This document shows, piece after piece, positions 26,298 to 36,500 of a stretch of DNA of 64,000 nt. The notes beneath the pieces are model-generated. The model was not told the DNA's origin. It did not search any database and saw only the letters and a list, made by a program, of their open reading frames with translations. The translations under genes were made by a program, and so were the position numbers. The first letter of the stretch is position 1; each line of letters starts with the position of its first letter. Origin of the DNA: Collinsella aerofaciens (GTDB lineage Bacteria > Actinomycetota > Coriobacteriia > Coriobacteriales > Coriobacteriaceae); the NCBI RefSeq assembly GCF_902364945.1, contig NZ_CABJFS010000011.1:1-64000 (forward strand), read 5' to 3'.

Positions 26298-26585
26298 CTA
26301 CTGAGCCATGACGTCGAGGACGGCCTTCTCGGCAGCGACGCGGTTCATGCCGGTCATGAAGGGCACGCCGCTCACGTACGGGCAGGTGAGGCCCTCGGGG
26401 GCAACGGTGGTGGCGATCAGCAGGTCGGCGCCCTCGTCGCAAGCGTCCTTGGCCTCAGAGATGGCGCACTGCACGATCTCATACTTGCCGGCATAACCGT
26501 TGGCGTCGAGCATGGTAGCGACCTTCTGGGCAACGAGCGTGGAAGTAGCAGCGCCAGCACCGCAAGCCAAAACGATCTTCTTCAT
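26298..26585 (-). CDS. PTS EIIB component, galactitol (GatB) type
   Basis: A 95-residue phosphocarrier with the active-site cysteine at position 8 in KKIVLACGAGAATST, a Rossmann-like EIIB of the GatB family. GGGAG precedes the ATG. It is normally encoded with EIIA and EIIC; neither is here. The only companion is the VOC gene. It must either serve a transporter encoded elsewhere, or act as a regulatory phosphoprotein. Confidence 0.85.
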   Translation of the reverse strand: MKKIVLACGAGAATSTLVAQKVATMLDANGYAGKYEIVQCAISEAKDACDEGADLLIATTVAPEGLTCPYVSGVPFMTGMNRVAAEKAVLDVMAQ

Positions 26586-26687
26586 AGGTAATGTCTCCCT
26601 TCATGGTTTACTTTAGGTAAGTGTACCGCAGCGAGCGATGGCACTCAGCCTCGATGAGCTTTTATGCCAGTTTGCTTGTGCGCTGCG

Positions 26688-26693
26688 TATAAT
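26688..26693 (+). promoter_or_regulatory. TATAAT -10 box upstream of the 26749 gene
   Basis: A consensus -10 hexamer about 56 bases before the ATG; no good -35 partner at 16-18 bases, so it is a partial promoter call. Confidence 0.35.
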
Positions 26694-26748
26694 ACATCTA
26701 GTACGTGTTGTCATACCGCTCGCTTTATGAGCGACTAAGGATCCTAAC

Positions 26749-27372
26749 ATGCCCGATTCCCGCACACTCTGGACCGCCGTCGTTATCATCTGTATCGCCG
26801 TGTCGGTGTTCTTTAGCGTCAAAAAACGCACTACGTTTAAACGCCTGCAACAGTTGATGGCCGCCAAACAGTGGGCCGAGTTCGATCGTTTGCTCGACGG
26901 CAAACTCACCAGCATGCTGTACCCGCGCTACAACCGCGACTACCTGCGTCTGAACTCCTATCTGCTGCGCGAGGACCACGAGCGCGCCGGCGAGATGTTC
27001 GACCTGCTGCTGGGACTCAACCTGCCCAAGATGCAGCGCGTCGACCTGGTGATCAAGGCCTTTAACTACTACGTTGGCCAGGAGGACCGCAAAAAGTCCA
27101 AGGAGCTGCTGCACGAAATCAAGGGCTTTGAGGGCGGTCAGGCCGAGGCGGTCGCGCACGAGTGCCAGCTGATGTACGACACGATGATCCTCAAGCGTCA
27201 CAACGACATTCCCGAGCTGGAGCGCATGCTCGAGGATGTCGGCGACGACCCGGTCAAGCGCTGCCGCTTGGAGTACCTGCTGGCCCTGCAGTACCAGAAC
27301 AAGGGCGACGAAGCCAAGTTTGCCGAGTACTTGGAAAAGTCAGGCCAGCACTCGATGGCCGTCAACGCGTAA
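26749..27372 (+). CDS. membrane-anchored helical-repeat protein
   Basis: A 207-residue protein with one N-terminal transmembrane segment (about 7-23) and a soluble region of repeated amphipathic helices resembling TPR units (RLNSYLLREDHERAGEMFDLLLGL and following). AAGGATCC precedes the ATG. The topology suggests a cytosolic scaffold held at the membrane. It sits directly upstream of tRNA-Leu. No specific family recognised. Confidence 0.75.
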   Translation: MPDSRTLWTAVVIICIAVSVFFSVKKRTTFKRLQQLMAAKQWAEFDRLLDGKLTSMLYPRYNRDYLRLNSYLLREDHERAGEMFDLLLGLNLPKMQRVDLVIKAFNYYVGQEDRKKSKELLHEIKGFEGGQAEAVAHECQLMYDTMILKRHNDIPELERMLEDVGDDPVKRCRLEYLLALQYQNKGDEAKFAEYLEKSGQHSMAVNA

Positions 27373-27403
27373 CGGACGGCTTGTGCTAGACTTCTAGTCT
27401 CAC

Positions 27404-27488
27404 GGGGGCGTGGCGGAATTGGCATACGCAGGAGACTTAAAATCTCTCGCCGCAAGGATTGTGGGTTCGAGTCCCACCGCCCCTACCA
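27404..27488 (+). tRNA. tRNA-Leu (anticodon UAA), CCA encoded
   Basis: Acceptor GGGGGCG pairs with CGCCCCT, discriminator A, then CCA at 27486-27488. The anticodon stem GGAGA/TCTCT holds loop CTTAAAA, giving anticodon TAA. A long variable arm and T-loop GGGTTCGAGTCCC fit a class II leucine tRNA. Confidence 0.95.
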
Positions 27489-27499
27489 TATGGCTTTTA

Positions 27500-27538
27500 C
27501 GGGCCCGTGTCCCTTTGAGATGCGGGCTCGTTTCTTTT
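27500..27538 (+). terminator. terminator after tRNA-Leu, first copy
   Basis: GC-rich hairpin built from GGGCCCGTGTCC and ATGCGGGCTC followed by TTTCTTTT. Confidence 0.65.
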
Positions 27539-27695
27539 GGATGCCGGTGGGACTCGAACCCGCGAGGGGGCGAGCGTTAAGCGGACGCGCAGCGTCCGTA
27601 GTGAGCCGGCGAGGGCGCCGACAGGCGGCCGAAGCCGGTGCGTATTTGCGCAGCAAATGCGCGGACGTCCCACCGCCCCTACCACGTATTGTCTA

Positions 27696-27734
27696 CGAGC
27701 CCGTGTCCCCAAGGGATGCGGGCTCGTTTCTTTT
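27696..27734 (+). terminator. terminator, second copy
   Basis: CGAGCCCG/CGGGCTCG stem, extended inward by TCCCC/GGGA, followed by TTTCTTTT. Stronger than the first copy. Confidence 0.75.
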
Positions 27735-27787
27735 AGGTGCCGTCAACTGCAGAGCAGCTCATTTGGGACAGAGCTTTTTGACTACTT

Positions 27788-28789
27788 TTAAAGGGTGCTC
27801 AGGCTCGGGGTCCAGGCGATGGTGGGGGTCGCGCCGTCGAGAACCTCGTTGATGGTGGCGGCCATGCCGGCGAGGAGGCTGTTCTCGCTTACGGTGAGCA
27901 TGTCGTAGCCGCCGGCTCGCATGAGCTCGCGAATTACCACGGCACCTGCCAAGATCACGCCTGCGCGCTTAGGTTGCACGCCCGGCAGAGCGGCAATGCC
28001 CGCAACATCCAGCGCGGACATGCGCTCGATAGCGGCCGAAACCTGCTCCATCGAAAGCTCGCGCAGGTGCACAAAGCTCGAATCATACGGCTCCAGCTCG
28101 TGAACGAGTGCCACGAGCGTGGTGACGGTGCCGCCCACCGCAACGAGGCGTTCGGCGCGCTCAAAGTCGACAGGCAGGCCCTCAAAATAGGCGGCAAACT
28201 GCTCGCCTGCCCACGCGGCAGCGGCAGCAAGCTCGCCATCCGCGGGCGGCAACGCGGAGAAAAAGCGCTCCGTCACGCGGCGACAACCGATGTCCAGCGA
28301 GCGCGTTCCCTCCAGCGCAAAGACCCCGCGCTCAGGCGCATAGACGCCCGTCGCGAGCTCCGTGGAGCCGCCGCCCGAATCGGCGACGATAATGCGTTCA
28401 CCGGCAAAGTCGTGCGCCACGCCAAAAAACGTCAGGCGCGCCTCGACCTCGCCCGGAATCACCTGCGGCTCGAGCCCCAGCTCGCGCAGGCCGTCCAGCA
28501 GCAGCGCGGCATTGGACGCATCGCGCGCGGCGCTCGTGCACGTGGTGCAGACGCACGCGGCCCCAAAGGCACGGGCCTCATCCACAAACATGCGGCACGC
28601 AGCGAGCACGCGCTCAACGGCCGCCTCGCAAAAGCGGCCCGTCGCGTCCACGCCCTCGCCCAGGTCGGTAATCTCGGTATGCTTGGACGATTCCACAATC
28701 GCTCCGCCCTCGACCTGGGCCAACACCACTCGCGACGACACCGTTCCCAGGTCGATCGCGGCCACCTTATAGCGTTTGCAATTTGTCAT
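27788..28789 (-). CDS. Ppx/GppA-family exopolyphosphatase
   Basis: A 333-residue protein of the ASKHA fold: AAIDLGTVSSRVVLAQV (about 10-26) is the first phosphate-binding loop, IIVADSGGGSTELATG near 135-150 is the second, and AVGGTVTTLVAL later completes the nucleotide or phosphate site. Length fits the short Ppx/GppA type without the C-terminal HD domain. Known members hydrolyse polyphosphate or pppGpp; which applies is not readable. It follows the DivIC-like gene on the same strand. Confidence 0.9.
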   Translation of the reverse strand: MTNCKRYKVAAIDLGTVSSRVVLAQVEGGAIVESSKHTEITDLGEGVDATGRFCEAAVERVLAACRMFVDEARAFGAACVCTTCTSAARDASNAALLLDGLRELGLEPQVIPGEVEARLTFFGVAHDFAGERIIVADSGGGSTELATGVYAPERGVFALEGTRSLDIGCRRVTERFFSALPPADGELAAAAAWAGEQFAAYFEGLPVDFERAERLVAVGGTVTTLVALVHELEPYDSSFVHLRELSMEQVSAAIERMSALDVAGIAALPGVQPKRAGVILAGAVVIRELMRAGGYDMLTVSENSLLAGMAATINEVLDGATPTIAWTPSLSTL

Positions 28790-28809
28790 TGCGGGCTCCC
28801 CTCCGGGCG

Positions 28810-29571
28810 CTATTTGCCGTTGGACACGACCGTCTGACCCTCGACGCCGTTAAACCCAAACAGCATGTCGAGCGCCTGGATGTACCACGGCGCGTCCTTG
28901 CCGACTTCTTCGATTTCCTTGGCCACTTCGCTGGCCTTCTTGGCGTTTGAGGACTTTTTGCTCGACGACGAGTCCGAATCGTCGTCCAAGCCTAGCACGT
29001 CAATCTTCTTCTCGCCGGGCATCACCAGGCCCAGGTCCTCGGACGCCGCGTCCTTGATACCCTCCTCCGAGAGCAGCTTGTCGACGCTTTTTTGCAGCTC
29101 ATCATTGTATTGCTGGCGAATCTCGACCTGCTTGGCCAAGATATCGCTCGAACGCTTTGCCACGTACAGGTCGCGCACGGGGAAATACAGGCTCACGAGC
29201 GCCAGAGCCACCACGATACCGATAAACAGCGGACGCAGAGAGCCATGCGTAAAGTCATAGATTGCCTTGACCACCGCATTGTCGTTGGCGTAGCGCATAA
29301 AGTCCGAGCCCGAAAGACGGCTCGAAGGCCTGCTCGATTTGTCGTGTGCCTGAGTCGAGGGACGCGATGCATGCGACGAACGTGGCGGGCGCACCGGTCC
29401 ATCTGCCAAGGTATTTGATTGAGCATTGGGGCGCGAGGTACTTGCCGGGCGCTGCGTGGAGCGGTCGGCGCCGGCATAAGCAGACCCACCGAGCTGCACC
29501 GTGCGCGCACGGCGAGGCGACGGCTCGCGCGAACCGGCGGAATAGTACCTGTTGTCGTAAATCTGATCCAT
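28810..29571 (-). CDS. DivIC/FtsL-like septum-formation protein
   Basis: A 253-residue protein: long polar, Ser/Arg/Pro-rich cytosolic N-terminus, one transmembrane helix (about 113-133), then a coiled coil (VEIRQQYNDELQKSVDKLL) and a Ser/Asp/Lys-rich C-terminus. This is the FtsB/DivIC arrangement, and actinobacterial members often follow enolase as here. AAGG precedes the ATG at 29571. Family knowledge: it links FtsQ/FtsL with septal peptidoglycan synthesis. Confidence 0.75.
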   Translation of the reverse strand: MDQIYDNRYYSAGSREPSPRRARTVQLGGSAYAGADRSTQRPASTSRPNAQSNTLADGPVRPPRSSHASRPSTQAHDKSSRPSSRLSGSDFMRYANDNAVVKAIYDFTHGSLRPLFIGIVVALALVSLYFPVRDLYVAKRSSDILAKQVEIRQQYNDELQKSVDKLLSEEGIKDAASEDLGLVMPGEKKIDVLGLDDDSDSSSSKKSSNAKKASEVAKEIEEVGKDAPWYIQALDMLFGFNGVEGQTVVSNGK

Positions 29572-29660
29572 GTGCGCCTTGTGCGGTTGAGGTTTGTTTG
29601 CGCTAAGTCCTTTAGTTATAGCACGAGCGCCTGCACCGCCTTCGCCAGCCTTTGCTCGAC

Positions 29661-29694
29661 ATAAAAAAGGCGCTGAGCCGTATGGCCCAGCGCC
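29661..29694 (-). terminator. rho-independent terminator of enolase
   Basis: On the minus strand a stem GGCGCTGGGCC/GGCTCAGCGCC with loop ATAC is followed by TTTTTT. Confidence 0.85.
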
Positions 29695-29766
29695 CATGGC
29701 GCTTTGCAGCATCCAGTCAAGGCGGGACGGAACCGAGTCAGCCTCCCCCTCGCCAAATTCGTCCGT

Positions 29767-31068
<1,302 letters not shown>

Positions 31069-31195
31069 TCACTTGGAAACGGGTTGAATGCTTGGCGACA
31101 CGGCTTGCACGCTACAGTGGCGCGCAGGTTCATAAGTTAGCCTTATCGCACTTTTTGCATTATGCCCTAAGTTAGCCAAGGGATACAATCTTTTT

Positions 31196-31238
31196 GAAAA
31201 ATAATGGGGGCGATGAGAAAGTCCGTCCCGTCGCCCCC
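31196..31238 (-). terminator. terminator of the mazG operon
   Basis: On the minus strand GGGGGCGA and TCGCCCCC form a stem followed by ATTATTTTT just after the mazG stop. Confidence 0.75.
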
Positions 31239-31244
31239 GCAGTC

Positions 31245-32105
31245 TTACTCCTCTGCCTTTGCGGCATCCCAGAGGTCATTGAGGCCGTGGGTCGAAAGCT
31301 CGGCCAGATCCACGTGGGCGTCGGCCGCCATCTGCTCCATCGCGGCCCAGCGGCGGCGGAACTTTGCCGTGCTGGCACGCAGGGCGCTCTCGGCGCCGAT
31401 TCCCTCCTTGCGCGCAACGTTGACCAGGGCAAAGAGCAGGTCGCCAAACTCCATCTCGCGCTCGGGCGAGCCGGGAGCCTCGGCCTCAAACTCGGCACGC
31501 TCCTCAGCGACCTCGTCCCACACGTCCTGGACCGTCTCCCACTCAAAGCCCACGGCAGCCGCCTTGCGCGACACCTTCTGAGCCTGCATCAGCGCCGGCA
31601 GGTGCGTGGGCACGCCGTCGAGCAGACCCTCGGGCGCAGCCTCGCCTGCCGCCACGGCCTGGTCTTTGGCGGCCTTCTCGGCAAGCTTGACCTCGTCCCA
31701 AATCTTGAGCACCTCGTCGGAGCTCTCGGCATCCGCATCGCCAAACACGTGCGGGTGACGACGGATGAGCTTGGCGTCGATATCGCGCGCCACATCGGCA
31801 AGCGTAAACTCACCGGCATCCGCCGCAATCTGCGCATGCAGCACCACCTGCATGAGCACATCGCCCAGCTCCTCGCGCAGATGCGCCACGTCGTCCGCCT
31901 CAATGCAATCGAGCGCCTCGTAGGCTTCCTCGATCATGTTCTTGCCAATGCTCTGATGCGTCTGCTCGCGGTCCCACGGGCAGCCATCGGGCTGACGCAG
32001 GCGCCAGATGGTCTGCACCAGACGCTGCAGCTCGGCCGACGCGTCGACCAGCGTGGACAGGTCGCGCGAACCCTCGGCATTTTGCTGAGCCATATGCTCG
32101 GCCAT
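31245..32105 (-). CDS. mazG: MazG nucleoside triphosphate pyrophosphohydrolase
   Basis: A 286-residue protein with two MazG-like domains: WRLRQPDGCPWDREQTHQS and EEAYEALDCIEADDVAHLREELGD in the first (EExxE and ExxD motifs), and EREMEFGDLLFALVNVAR in the second. It hydrolyses NTPs to NMPs plus pyrophosphate, cleaning the pool of damaged nucleotides. The ATG at 32105 follows GGAGGAGTAACC, directly behind the stop of the phosphoesterase gene, so the pair is coupled. Confidence 0.93.
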   Translation of the reverse strand: MAEHMAQQNAEGSRDLSTLVDASAELQRLVQTIWRLRQPDGCPWDREQTHQSIGKNMIEEAYEALDCIEADDVAHLREELGDVLMQVVLHAQIAADAGEFTLADVARDIDAKLIRRHPHVFGDADAESSDEVLKIWDEVKLAEKAAKDQAVAAGEAAPEGLLDGVPTHLPALMQAQKVSRKAAAVGFEWETVQDVWDEVAEERAEFEAEAPGSPEREMEFGDLLFALVNVARKEGIGAESALRASTAKFRRRWAAMEQMAADAHVDLAELSTHGLNDLWDAAKAEE

Positions 32106-32107
32106 GG

Positions 32108-32656
32108 TTACTCCTCCTCCAGGATCACGTGACGGAACGCGCCGCCCTCGTAGATGCCGTAGCTGTGCGCACCGTCCTTGGGAATGCTCACGCTGCCGGG
32201 GTTGAAGAGCCACAGGCCCGGGTGCGCGGCGCTTGCCTCGTTAACCTTGATGTGCGTGTGGCCGTAGACGAGCGCGGAGCCCTCGGGCAGCGCGGGCGCG
32301 TGGTCGACGCTGTTGTGCATGCCGGCGCCAAAGACGTGGCCGTGCGTCAGGAACAGCTCGCGACCGGTCTCGTCGAACAGCGTGGCGTAGTCCGCCATGA
32401 CGGGAAAGTCGAGGACCATCTGGTCGACCTCGGCGTCGCAGTTGCCGCGCACCGCGATGATGCGGTCGGCCAGGGCGTTGAGCAGCAGAATCACACGCTT
32501 GGGAGCGTAGTCGCGCGGCAGGTCGTTGCGCGGGCCGTGGTAGAGCAGGTCGCCCAGCAGCACGATGCGGTCGGGCTGCTCGGACTCGATGGCGGCGACC
32601 AGGCGCTCGGTCCAGTATGCCGAGCCGTGAATGTCGGAAGCGATGAGGTATTTCAT
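32108..32656 (-). CDS. yfcE: YfcE-type metallophosphoesterase
   Basis: A 182-residue calcineurin-like phosphoesterase with all metal motifs: ASDIHG, LLGDLLYHGPRN, VRGNCD, LTHGH and YGHTH. Length and the HGPRN loop match the YfcE/YsnB group of phosphodiesterases. It is the first gene of a two-gene operon with mazG. The physiological substrate is unknown. Confidence 0.93.
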   Translation of the reverse strand: MKYLIASDIHGSAYWTERLVAAIESEQPDRIVLLGDLLYHGPRNDLPRDYAPKRVILLLNALADRIIAVRGNCDAEVDQMVLDFPVMADYATLFDETGRELFLTHGHVFGAGMHNSVDHAPALPEGSALVYGHTHIKVNEASAAHPGLWLFNPGSVSIPKDGAHSYGIYEGGAFRHVILEEE

Positions 32657-32713
32657 GGGAGGGTCCTTTCGGATGGGGTTGATGTGGCCAGGCGCGAGAT
32701 GTGGCCGGGCGCG

Positions 32714-33199
32714 CTATTCAAATCGCAGTGCCGAGGCTTGTGCCGCCTGCATCACGCGCTGGAGCGGCGCGTTGTGCTCGCGGGCAAGACGGGCACAATC
32801 CTCGTACTCGGGTGCCGCGCGCTCGCTGCCGTCGGGCAGGGTGGCTACTTTGACGGCCACCTCGCCCCAAGGCGTCGCTACCTGCTCAAAACGACGCGGC
32901 AGGCAGACGCGTTCCATCACCTGGCGACGAACGGCGTTGGTCGTGGTCTCCAAAAAGATAATCGTCTGTAGGCGCTCGATATCCTCGTGCGAGCAGATCA
33001 CCTGCAGCTGCCAGCCGGGGCGACCTTTTTTGCAGTAGAGAGGCAGCCAGTGCACCTCGCGCGCACCTGCCTCGCGCAGGCGGTCGGCGGCATAGGCGAG
33101 TACCTCGGGCGATGCATCGTCGATGTCGCACTCCAGCTTGACGATGGTTTCGGGCGCATCGGTCTCGCGGGACAGCGGAGATGTACTTCCACGTTGCAT
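32714..33199 (-). CDS. free-standing LarC C-terminal domain (nickel-insertion-like)
   Basis: A 161-residue protein equal to the C-terminal part of LarC (DUF111): ETIVKLECDIDDASPEVLAY, WLPLYCKKGRPGWQLQVIC, FLETTTNAVRRQVMER and APEYEDCARLA are the characteristic segments. Full LarC is about 400 residues; the N-terminal half is not encoded upstream, where a 384-base gap begins. In Lactiplantibacillus LarC the two halves are joined by programmed frameshift. No larA, larB or larE is nearby. The ATG at 33199 follows AAAGGAT. Role here uncertain: nickel-pincer cofactor synthesis with a LarC1 elsewhere, or a metal-binding relic. Confidence 0.8.
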   Translation of the reverse strand: MQRGSTSPLSRETDAPETIVKLECDIDDASPEVLAYAADRLREAGAREVHWLPLYCKKGRPGWQLQVICSHEDIERLQTIIFLETTTNAVRRQVMERVCLPRRFEQVATPWGEVAVKVATLPDGSERAAPEYEDCARLAREHNAPLQRVMQAAQASALRFE

Positions 33200-33583
33200 A
33201 CGGTCCGGATCCTTTCCGCACGGGCTCGTTTTGTTCACCCAAACGCTAGCACATCGGACGTGGCACAGGCGTGACTTTCGTCCGTCGCCGCCCTCGCCCC
33301 TATCCAAACATGTACGCCAGCCTCCAAACATGTCATTTTTTGCAGCTTTTGGAGGCTGATGTACATGTTTTGGAGCGGGGCCGCGCACGATCAGAATTGC
33401 GCTCGCACTCCGTCCACCACAAAGTTCACTACACTCAACAATTTTGAACTTTCTACGCAGTTCATCGGCCAAAAAATTACCCTCGGCATACTTACAGGCT
33501 GCACGATGCTACTCTAGTTGCATTTGGCTAACTAAGCGGCTGCCGAGGACCCCGACCGGCACCGTTACGGCATAGGAGGTTTC
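33200..33583. other. gene-free gap with long inverted repeat
   Basis: Contains the inverted repeat at 33304-33373 and, near 33408-33435, short AAGTTC/GAACTT inverted motifs. No coding capacity recognised. It separates the LarC-like gene from the divergent ABC exporter and should hold the promoters of both. Confidence 0.5.
33304..33373. repeat. inverted repeat with ACATGTAC ends
   Basis: CCAAACATGTAC and CAGCCTCCAAA on the left pair with TTTGGAGGCTG and GTACATGTTTTGG on the right. TCCAAACATGT is also repeated directly on the left arm. Could be a transcript hairpin or an operator. Confidence 0.7.
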
Positions 33584-36500
33584 ATGTTCGAGAAGCGGCT
33601 CTTCTCCCTGGTTCCGCAGGCAACGCCCTACATTATGGCAAGCGTCCTGTTTAAGTGGATCGCGCTCATGGCAAACATCACGGTGATGTGGGTGCTTGCG
33701 CGCATCTTGGGCGGCATCGTCACGGACGGCCTTTCCGCCGCGCTCGCCGTCGATGCCCTCGCACAGGCGGCCTCGCCGCTCGCCGCCGCCATCATCGCGC
33801 GCGCCGCCTCCATCTACCTGGCCCAACGCACCGGCGACAGGGCCGCGTTCGAGGCCGTCCGCCGCGTGCGCTCGCTCGTCTACGACAAGCTCACCGCACT
33901 CGGCCCCTCCTACACCGAGACCGTCCCCACCGCCGAGGCCGTCCAGACCAGCGTCGAGGGCGCCACGCAACTCCAGGTGTACTTTGGCGGCTACCTGCCG
34001 CAGCTCTTCTTTGCCGGCTTGGCACCCATCACGCTGTTTGTACTGCTCGTGGGCCAGGCGGGTCTTCCTGCCGCGCTGCTGCTCGCCTGCGTTCCGGTCA
34101 TCCCCGTCTCCATCATGATGGTCATGCGCAACGCCAAAAAGATCGGTGCCGAGTACTGGGGCAGCTATGTCGATCTGGGCGGCATGTTCCTGGAGGCCGT
34201 GCAGGGTCTCACCACCCTTAAGGTCTACCAGGCCGATCGCAGCTGGCACGAGCGCATCAACGCCGAGTCCGAGCGTTTCCGCACAGCGACCATGCGCCTG
34301 CTGGTGATGCAGCTGCGCTCCATTTGCGTTATGGACCTGGTCGTCTATATGGGCGCCGCGCTCGGCATTATCGTAGCCGCGCTGCAGCTCGCCACGGGCA
34401 AGATTGGCTTTGAGGCGGCCTTCCTCATCGTCTTTCTGTCGCAGGAGTTCTTTTTGCCCATGCGCCGCCTGGGATCGCTGTTCCACACGGCCATGAACGG
34501 CATGGCCGCCTCGCGCCGCATGTTTGGCATTTTGGATACGCCCGAGCCCGAGCGCGGCGATGTTGAGCTTGACGGTCGCGGCGATATCGAGCTCGCGGGC
34601 GTGAGCTATGCATACGGCAACCGCACGGTGCTGGACAGCGCCAGCGCGACCATTGCGCACGGCTCGCTCGTGGCACTCGTGGGCGAAAGCGGCGGCGGCA
34701 AGTCCACGCTCGCGGGGATTATCGCGGGCCGCAAGGGTGCCTACCGTGGCAGCGTTCGCATTGGCGGCGTCGAGCTGCGCGATGCCACGGCCGCCTCACT
34801 CATGCGCGCCGTCACGCTGGTGCCCACCAACGGCTACCTGTTTGCCGGCACCCTGCGCGACAACCTGCTGCTCGCCCAGCCCAACGCCACCGACGCCGAG
34901 CTTTTGCGCGCGCTCGGCCGCACGCGCGTGGCGGCCTTTGTGCAGGCCAACGGCGGGCTCGACATGGTGATTAACGAGGGCGGCACCAACCTTTCGGGTG
35001 GCCAGCGCCAGCGCGTGTGCATGGCACGCGCCCTGCTGCACGACTCGCCGATCTATGTGTTTGACGAGGCGACGAGCAACGTCGATGCCACAAGCGAAGC
35101 CGCAATCGGCGAGGTCATTGCATCGCTCGCCGGCGAGCACACCGTAATCGTGGTGGCGCATCGCCTGTCGACAATCGTGGACGCCGATCAGATTCTGGTG
35201 CTGGAGCGCGGTCGCATTGCCGAGCGCGGGACTCACGGCGAGCTCTTGGCAACCGCGGGCGCCTATGCGCGCATGTGGAACAGCCAGGAGCAGCTCTCGG
35301 CATATGCGTATGCGGAGGGTGATGCCGAGGATGCCGGCGCGGTTGAGGCTGTTGACGGCAGCACCGCCCGTACCGATGGCCTCAACGGTGCCGGCTCGTC
35401 TTCCGCTGCCGCGGTGCCTGACTCCGGCCGCGCCCGTCGCTCGGCGCCGTCCATCATGTGGCGCATGATGGGGCTCGTCCGACCGCTTGCCGGCTGGCTT
35501 GTGCTAGCCGTCGCGCTGGGCAGCATTGGCATGCTCACCGCCGCGTTCGTGCCGGCCTTTGGCGCCCTTGGCCTTATGGCCGCGCTGGGCCGCAACGCCT
35601 TGGGGCTTGGTCTTATCGTCACATGCGCGGCCTGTGCCGCCTGCGGCATCGCGCGCGGGCCGCTCCACTACGGCGAGCAGCTCTGCAACCATTACATCGC
35701 ATTCCGTCTGCTCGCACACATTCGCGACCTGGTGTTTGGCGCCCTGCGCCAGCTCGCCCCCGCCAAGCTCGAGGGCCGCGGCAAGGGCGAGCTCGTGAGC
35801 CTGGTCACCTCGGATATCGAGCTGCTCGAGGTCTTCTACGCGCACACCATCTCGCCCATTGCCATAGCTCTGGTCTGCACCGTTGTGTTTGAGGGCTTTT
35901 TGCTGGCTGTGAGCCCCGAGCTCGCGGGCATCGCGCTCGTGGCCTACGCGGTCCTGGGCGTGCTGCTGCCCCTGACCTCGGCCAAGGCATGCGGCACCAC
36001 CGGCCGCCAGAGCCGCGAGGGCGCCGGTAAGCTGGGCGCCTTTGTACTCGACAGTCTGCGCGGCGCGGGCGAGACCATCCAGTTTGCCGGTGGCACCGAT
36101 CGCAGCCGTGCCCTGGGCAAGCTGACCGAGCAAGTCGGCGCCGTGGACGCGCGCCTCAAGCGCCGCCAGGCGGTCAGCGAGGCCGTAGCCGATGCGCTTA
36201 TTCTTGTGGCTAATCTGGTGATGCTCGGGCGTGCGCTGCAGCTGGTGGCTGCGGGAACGATTGACTTTGCCGCAGCGTTTGTCGCCGTCTTTACCTTTGT
36301 GTCGTCGTTTGGCTCGGTGATGGCCGTGAGCCGCCTGGGCGCCTCACTGCAGGAGACGCTCGCCTCGGGCGCACGCGTGCTCGATTTGCTCGACGAGCAG
36401 CCCCAGTGCGCCGAGGTCGCCGATGGACAGAACGTTGAGTTTGCCGGCGCCGCAGCCGAGCATGTGAGCTTTAGCTATGTGGGCGGCGTGGACGCGGGCG

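Larger units (their letters stand above)
27471..27734 (+). repeat. tandem duplication of tRNA 3' end plus terminator
   Basis: GTCCCACCGCCCCTACCA occurs at 27471-27488 (tRNA end) and again at 27667-27684, 196 bases later; each is followed by a related hairpin ending in CGGGCTCGTTTCTTTT. Between them, 27546-27561 is an inverted copy of the tRNA T-arm. The insert has several small GC-rich hairpins and no gene. Confidence 0.75.

Noticed and set aside
33509..34660. Minus-strand frame of 383 codons opposite the ABC exporter
   Set aside because: Antisense to conserved transmembrane and ATPase sequence; very biased His/Arg/Gly composition.
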